Source of the DNA: Glebionis coronaria
Taxonomy: Eukaryota; Streptophyta; Magnoliopsida; Asterales; Asteraceae
DNA length: 64,000 nt
Assembly: GCA_025667525.1 (NCBI GenBank)
Contig: CM046874.1
Coordinates: forward strand, 424,226,400 to 424,290,399
Direction: 5' to 3'
Below are positions 58,562 to 64,000 of this stretch, piece by piece. The position numbers were made by a program, and so were the translations under genes. Each line of letters starts with the position of its first letter. Position 1 is the first letter of the stretch. Under the pieces are notes generated by a model. It was given only the letters and a program-made list of their open reading frames with translations. It did no database searches and was not told where the DNA came from.

Positions 58562-59391
58562 TGTCCTAATTCATTTTTGGCAGGTTTAGGAAGGATTTAG
58601 AATAAGTTCTAAAGTGTCTAGGTTTATTTGGGATAAATAGAAGTTTGTGATAATGCTTTAAGAGTTATGATAAGGCTTAACTTACAAGAGTTTGAGACTA
58701 ATCATAATTAGGGCTTGGAGGGTATATAAATACCCTCACCCCTCCAGCTGATTATAAGAATAACATTGCAAAACACAACAACATTTTTATGTTGCTTCAT
58801 CTTCTCTATTAGAATCATTAAACCTAAATTAGGGTTTATAGATTTTGGATCATATTTCATAACAAAATCACTTGCATTGGTTTAATCCAAGGTGTATTAG
58901 CAACTTAGTTTCAATACTAAGTTACCTAAATGAAGTCTTGTTCACAGGTTTAAAATCTGTTAAGTCAGAACAATTTAAAGAAGGTTTTGTCCTCCTACTG
59001 ATCATTCTCGGACAGAACGAAGGATTTACCAGTTTTAGTGTTGTCTGATTACGGACAAAAAAGAGATTTGGTATATTGGTCAAGGAAGGATATCAGACAG
59101 AACTAGAAAACTAGGCAGTTTTGGTTTTGTGTTCGAATCCGGTTTTTGACACTTGGTGTTTGGGTGTACGTGAAGTACGGCTAGCATTCCGAACGTACTT
59201 GGTTGACGTGTTTGTGTGAGCAGCCATAGAGTAATCACTAAAGTTTATTTGTTGTGTTCTACAAAGTTAGTTTTCTTTTACCCTTTTTACGGTTTAATTA
59301 TATGTGTTAATCATACGTGCCAAACAAGATCCATTTCTACTGCGTAGTCGTAGCGTTAATGGTTAACATAGTATCTTAAATCCCAACAACA
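58562..59391 (+). promoter_or_regulatory. LTR- or promoter-like segment
   Basis: TATATAAATACC at 58724-58735 lies in GGAGGGTATATAAATACCCT, a setting common in LTR promoters, and is followed by a leader-like stretch. The segment could be an old LTR starting TGTCC and ending CCCAACA, but it lacks a 5-bp duplication and a primer site. A 9-bp direct repeat TCTTAAATC at 58553 and 59374 is noted but unexplained. Confidence 0.25.
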
Positions 59392-59755
59392 TTCGCCAAG
59401 TTGATTGTTTATGTGTTGCGGACCCAGTATAACATCACTCTAAAAATTGTGATTAAATGTAGCATTTCTATTACAATTGTTTGTTTTGCCAATTCGGATA
59501 TGTTAGCGGTGAGACGTAACAATAGCTTTATTCTTTTATAAAAAAGGTTTGGCAGAAAATTTAATGTGAAACAATTTAAATGTTAGTTCATGGAGCGTTA
59601 CACACCACGTTTAAATGTTTGACAAACAAAAAGTTAAAATTTACAAAGCACAAATATTGTTATATCTAGTGTGTTTCTCAATAATTTTCATATGCACTTC
59701 GAATCTAGATGCGTTTGTTTTGAGGTGATAACACTGTTGGTGTAGCTTAAATCCT
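59392..59755. other. Unassigned intergenic segment
   Basis: No feature supported. The short minus-strand ORF at 59641-59841 has no recognisable content. Confidence 0.4.
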
Positions 59756-60037
59756 AAGGCCCTGTTTGGTTCGTTGTAATTCGACGTAATTGGATGTAAT
59801 TGTAATTCAGTTACATTACATAGGCTGTTTGGTTCGCACAATGGAAGAATTAGAATTCACTTTACATTACATAAGTTGTTATGTTTGCATTGTAATCGTA
59901 ATTCAGACATTAAAAATACATCCATATAGGGAATTCAGATTACATAGGAAATTGGATGGAAAGTATTGAATTACGTTGTAATTCAGTATTTTTATATTTT
60001 AAAACATCATTATTTATAAATAATAATAATAATATCA
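59756..60037. mobile_element. Possible MITE fragment (GGCCCTGTTTGGTTCG)
   Basis: GGCCCTGTTTGGTTCG resembles the terminus of many plant MITEs, and CTGTTTGGTTCG recurs at 59826. It is followed by ATTACATTA/TGTAATTC words in both orientations. No matching inverted end or duplication is visible, so the other end may be lost at the junction with the pseudogene. Confidence 0.3.
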
Positions 60038-60577
60038 ATTTATGGAGACCATGTGGTATCGTGTGTTGGTATTATTGGTATTAAACATTGTCATAATGTT
60101 GTACGCGATACCCTTGTCGACATCTGCTATCGTTCAGGGATTTCAGCTGGTAAGGAAGTTGATATCGGGTTAGATGGGGGGTGCGACAAATCATTACGAC
60201 CAGCAGATATATTACTTTACTCGTGGGATGGATGGCTTGATGTATGGGTGGATCTGACTGGGTCTTTGCCTTTGACGCAAACCGGGATGGCTGATTTTGT
60301 GCCCGGTCGTGCGGTGGTTGATGCTGCAAAACGTAAACGTGTTAAATATATGGGTAAGTGTGCAGCTATTGGTTATGGGTTTCTCCCGTTTTCTTTCTCC
60401 TCCTTTGGGGAATTAAAAGAGGATACGGTTGTCTTGCTAAAGCGGATCCAAAAGTTCTCAACGGTTCAGGACATTGGGGCACGTGATGCTGCTCATATTT
60501 TTAATAGGATCAGTTTCGCTATTGCTAAAGGAGTGGAAGCTCAGATAGTATCTCGGATTTCCACTAACTTTTTGTAA
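60038..60577 (+). pseudogene. Fragment of a multi-copy protein: possible C-terminal nuclease-like part of a reverse transcriptase
   Basis: The frame is open from about 60038 (IYGDHVVSCVGIIGIKH) to TAA at 60577, about 180 residues, with no fitting start codon, so it is the 3' part of a larger gene. From memory the sequence (VRDTLVDICYRSGISAGKEVD, RPADILLYSWDGWLDVWVDL, DFVPGRAVVDAAKRKR, YGFLPFSFSSFGELKEDTV) belongs to a family present in many copies in Asteraceae annotations and often labelled reverse-transcriptase-like. The RPAD...VDLT pattern resembles the PD-(D/E)XK endonuclease-like domain that follows some non-LTR reverse transcriptases; this is a guess from motif shape. The undamaged frame suggests a recent copy. 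Confidence 0.5.
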
Positions 60578-60603
60578 ATCCTATTATTCTAGTGAAGTGG
60601 TGT

Positions 60604-60605
60604 TT

Positions 60606-60639
<34 letters not shown>

Positions 60640-60900
60640 CAAAAAAAAAAAAAAACAAAAAAAAAAAAATAATAATAATAATAATAATAATAATAATTAT
60701 AATAATAATAAATTAATAAATAAAATAATATAAATAATAATAAAATGATTATAAGTTTAAAAAAATATGTTAATAATAATGACAATAGTATAATAGTAAA
60801 ATGATAAAATAATCAAATAATCAAATAACAAAATAATAAAATATTAAAAAAAATATAAGAATAATAATAATAAATATGAAAAAATATTATTATTAAAAAT
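60604..60900. repeat. ATA/TAA microsatellite and A-rich tract
   Basis: (ATA)n with an A-rich centre (60640-60670) and degenerate continuation to about 60900, directly behind the pseudogene. An A-rich, TAA-repeat tail could be the remnant 3' end of a non-LTR element. Confidence 0.8.
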
Positions 60901-61780
60901 GTTATTAATATTAAAATTATAACTTATTATAGTTTAGCATATACATGTACTTTGTATTATGTACAGTAAACTAATTTTTTATTATTTCTTTGATTTTTTT
61001 GTTTCTTAAATGTGATGCTAACACGTATCATCACTCTTTCATACGTGTTCTTCTTCACACGTTACAAAACCCAGAAAACACACGTACATTGTTCCTCCAG
61101 TATCTTCCTCATCTTATATCTCTCTAAAAAGTTTCACGCAACGGATTTTATAGCTACACATGACTTCATAAATTTGATGGGTACAATGTAAACAATCATC
61201 ATTTACACACTCGAAATATTTTTCAGATTCAACCTTCCCCTATCAAACCAACAAACCAGAAAAAAAAATATCAAATTGATTTCCATGCCTAAATCAAATT
61301 AATTATGTAAGTTTATTAACACTAATTACATTACCAGTTTTCAGTATTCTTTTTATTTATAGGTTTTTTAATTATTCCGAGTTTTAGGTGTTTACAGGTA
61401 ATCATTAGAACAGATGGGGCAGTAAAAACCTAAAGAAGTGGTTAAAGATTCAAGATAGTTTTTTTAGGTATTAACAAATTATGTTTTTGAAATTTTTATT
61501 TATTTGGAACTTCTCATGCCGCATTTGTTTGTGTTTTGAGGTTTGTGTTTTTAAATATTCAGTTAAGTTATATTTGTCTGTGTGATGCAGGTTTTTTTCA
61601 TGATTTTAGATTTTAGACTATGCATTTAATGTGTTTTATGAAATGTTGCTTAGAATTTATAGGTTTTTTTTGTTTCTTCTTACAAAATTGATGTAGAAGA
61701 CATAACAACAATGTACACAAGGGTCTTAGTAATATTCAGCTTGACTTTCAACGCTATAGCCGAGATTTTGAATTAAGTAA
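60901..61780. other. Unassigned intergenic segment
   Basis: CT/CA-rich leader-like sequence near 61020-61150 (ATATCTCTCTAAAAAG), otherwise AT-rich. No ORF or element supported. Confidence 0.4.
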
Positions 61781-61790
61781 TGGTCTTGCC

Positions 61791-62471
61791 CAATGTTTTA
61801 AAACTAGGTTTTTTAATTGACCCGGTTGAGTCATCAGTTCACCAGGTTACCGGTTCAGATAAAACCGGTTTTATGTGCCAAGAAAAAAGTTGCCCACACT
61901 TAAATTGTACATAGAAAAAAGACGTACTATATGATGATAATCATGCTTTTATTTTATTCATTTTCCTAGCACATATCATCCAAATCGACGCATCACTTTC
62001 AATTTTCAAAGTTTCACTTCTACCGTCCTACTTTTTTATCATTCCCAAAAATACATACAGTATGTAAAGAAACAAAGATCTCACCAATCTTGATCTTATT
62101 TTCATACTGTATCAATCATCATCCACACAAAAAAAAACCAAGAGATAAAGATTCAACAATTGAAGATCCTCGTACTCACCCATCAGAGCCATTGTCAGCC
62201 GGCCAACATCTAAGGAATCGAAAGTTAAATAGATTGATCCCAACTACACATTGATCTTGTTAAATTAAATAATCTGATTTTTGATCTCTTTTTTCTCTTT
62301 GTTTTTGAACCGGCCGGTTTTCGGCCAACATTTCGACCCGAGTCGATCAAAACCCGGCGGTTCAATCCGGTTCAAGTTACAGTTAAAACCCGCTTTACAA
62401 CGGAACGGTCGTCGCACCGGTTCTCGGTTCAATCGGTTGAACCGGCCGGGTCAACCCGGTTTTTAAAACAC
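61791..62471. mobile_element. MULE-like non-autonomous DNA transposon
   Basis: A 10-bp direct repeat TGGTCTTGCC at 61781-61790 and 62472-62481 brackets 681 bp. The ends are inverted and imperfect: CAATGTTTTAAAACTAGG on the left and, reversed, GTGTTTTAAAAACCGGGTT on the right, both followed by GACCCGG. Subterminal regions are full of ACCGGTT/AACCGG words in both orientations. A 9-11 bp duplication is characteristic of Mutator-like elements. It has no transposase; the ORF at 62281-62466 falls in the repeat-rich right end and is not a gene. Confidence 0.72.
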
Positions 62472-62481
62472 TGGTCTTGCC

Positions 62482-63599
62482 ACTTTTGTTTCTAAATATG
62501 TGATGTTGTTTTGTCTAACTAACTAGAGTTGTAGCCAGTGTGTAAAAACCTCAAAACTGGGACTCAAAAGTAACACCGGATAATATGATTGATCACACTA
62601 ATATCGATGTTCTGTTTTTTGTTTTGCAATGTCATGAAGGGCTTTCGTTTATAATGATGTGACTAAGGTTTTTGGTTGTTAGAATAGTAAATTTGGTTCA
62701 TTAAAAAGTTACGGTTTGAGATAAGGTCGATTGCCAAAAAAAGCGAGCTTTATCCCAAAATAAGTAGATAAGGAGGATAGTGTGTTTTATCCCTAGACTT
62801 GAGAGCTTTCTTGCTTAAAAATAAGCATACAGTATAAACAAAATCCAAACCTTGAATAAGTGGGTGGTAATAGGTGCACAGACCTATGTTTTTTTACTAT
62901 GTTTTCTTATTGTGGTTGTAACGATCTCTTTATGCAATCAGGCTTTTCCTTGATCTGCCCATATGAGACAACCAGCGAGGGGGTTATGTTTAGCCTGAAA
63001 GCCTCAAAAGACCGGCTTAACAATGACGAGTATGGCCTCACAAAAGTCAAACTAAGTAATTTATACCTAGCAGTTGGCGCGATCGAACAACTCTCTATTT
63101 AATATTACTGTTTTATTATTGTTTTATTATAAAGTAGTTAATTGGATTCTTGGATTGCAGCTCAAACCATACACCAAAAGTTTGGCATTTCCGACGCTGC
63201 TACGCAAAAAAATGTTGGGAACAATCATTTTCATAAGGTATAGTGGTTATTGTTAATCATGATCATCATTTATTGTCGCTATTTGAAATGCATATGTGAT
63301 CCTTGTTGTCTCTGAGGGTCTAAATTGAAAGTTTATGGACTTAAAATTAATAGTCATGAGATAGGATCGAACTCGGTATCACGGGATTGCACACATAATT
63401 TAAAGGGTTAATTTATTTATTAAATATATTTTATATATATTTATTAAATCAAACCAAAGCTTAACTAACGATCGTTAATAAATAATAGTTAAGTTTTAAC
63501 GACCGTTATAGAATTAAATAGAAGTTAAAAAGAAAGAAGGAAAAATTACACAAACACCCCTTTGGGGGGGTGTTGTCCGTCGGCTACAAAGGGAGGGAG
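62482..63599. other. Unassigned intergenic segment
   Basis: No supported gene. An 80-codon ORF at 62860-63102 has no recognised content. AT-rich at 63400-63520 with ACGATCGTTAATAAATAATA and AACGACCGTTATAG, an imperfect inverted pair. GGGGGGGTGTT near 63563. Confidence 0.4.
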
Positions 63600-64000
63600 A
63601 AAAGGGGAACTTTGGTTTCCTAATTCTTGTTTATTACTTGAAGCCCAATGTTTGTCAAGGCTATATAAACAATTCTCTAGCTCATAATTTTTCATCCCTC
63701 TTTTCTTTTCTTTGCTTTGATCGCCGGCCACCCCAACCCACATTAGGGTTTCGTTTGGTTTTCGATCAAGACTATTTATCTAGTCCTAGCCCCTCTCTAG
63801 GGTTGTTGGGTAGATATTCCATAAGCGTTGAAGCTCGGTTTGTTCGTGCTAGACTCACGGTTAACTCGTCGTATTACGTGTGTACAAGAGCGTGATATAG
63901 GCTTGCTTTAGACTATATTCTTGGTGGTGTTCGTGATAAATCCTAGTTGTCGTTTGTTCCGTCGTCTTGTGGATCTTGCTAGGATAAAGGTATGTAACCC
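63600..64000 (+). promoter_or_regulatory. Candidate promoter and 5' leader of a gene to the right
   Basis: CTATATAAAC (TATA) at 63661-63670, a CT-rich patch (CCCTCTTTTCTTTTCTTTGC) near 63696-63715, a telo-box-like TTAGGGTTTC near 63744, and near 63989 AAAG|GTATGT, a good splice donor. The leader would be about 300 bp with its first intron starting at the window edge. It could equally be the start of another LTR. Confidence 0.35.

Noticed and set aside
58553..59382. 9-bp direct repeat TCTTAAATC as a target duplication around a transposon
   Set aside because: The enclosed ends are neither inverted nor TG..CA, so the repeat may be chance; kept only as a note on the LTR-like segment.
60564..60785. 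Minus-strand ORF of Tyr/Phe/Ile repeats
   Set aside because: It is a translation of the ATA/TAA microsatellite and A-rich tract.
62860..63102. 80-codon ORF possibly an exon
   Set aside because: No recognised motif, no convincing splice sites on both sides, and no coding neighbour.

Overview
This is plant nuclear DNA and almost all of it is transposon. The evidence is LTR retrotransposons with plant tRNA primer sites, 5-bp target duplications and AT-rich noncoding DNA. The gag and pol ORFs most resemble, from memory, multi-copy Asteraceae (Tanacetum/Artemisia/lettuce type) elements; that placement is an inference with no search behind it. I found no intact cellular gene, no tRNA or rRNA gene, no CRISPR array and nothing bacterial.

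Positions 1 to about 57290 are one nest of LTR elements, resolved here by matching LTR ends and 5-bp target duplications. The oldest layer is a decayed Ty1/copia element (D: 40617-41907 and 55737-57290). Two insertions of related Ty3/gypsy families sit in it: element A (gag-protease remnant 1-106 and 34323-37868, 3' LTR 37869-40616) and a solo LTR, B (41908-44180 plus 55165-55736, duplication ACTAT). Solo LTR B is split by C (44181-55159, duplication ATAGC), a nearly complete Athila-like element with gag, protease, RT, RNase H and integrase carrying a few stops and one frameshift. Element A is split inside its protease by E (107-34322, duplication CACTG/CCCTG). E carries gag and protease but no RT or integrase.

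E is itself broken twice. A tandem, 5'-truncated LTR copy is split by F (3263-10608, minus strand, duplication TTAAG), a young pol-less element with one long frameshifted ORF. E's 3' LTR is split by G (16896-32929, minus strand, duplication AATTA), a pol-less copia-type element that encodes only a coiled-coil Gag. A relative of G in the opposite orientation, H (23231-30415), sits in G's gag and gives two inverted arms of about 6 kb.

A, C, E and F appear to form one replication system. They share tRNA-Asp primer sites where the site is visible, a similar U3, and a roughly 2-kb 3' noncoding module with four AAGTGTAGGGG motifs, the last being the polypurine tract. Only C encodes polymerase and integrase, so C-type copies could mobilise the others; this is inference. 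The pol-less members share a twice-used VFDPG protein motif. The transcribed part of the C, E and F LTRs carries dense arrays of a short near-palindrome (ATTCCGGAT and variants). G and H carry tandem units of about 150 bp that form several hairpins whose stems change in a compensatory way between units, which is the strongest sign of an undescribed structured element here.

From 57290 to 64000 the DNA is quieter: a TGCATCA/TGGTGCA array, an LTR-like promoter segment, a pseudogene fragment seen in many Asteraceae copies, an ATT/TAA microsatellite, a MULE-like element with a 10-bp duplication (61791-62471), and at the right edge a plausible promoter with 5' leader and splice donor of a gene lying outside the window.
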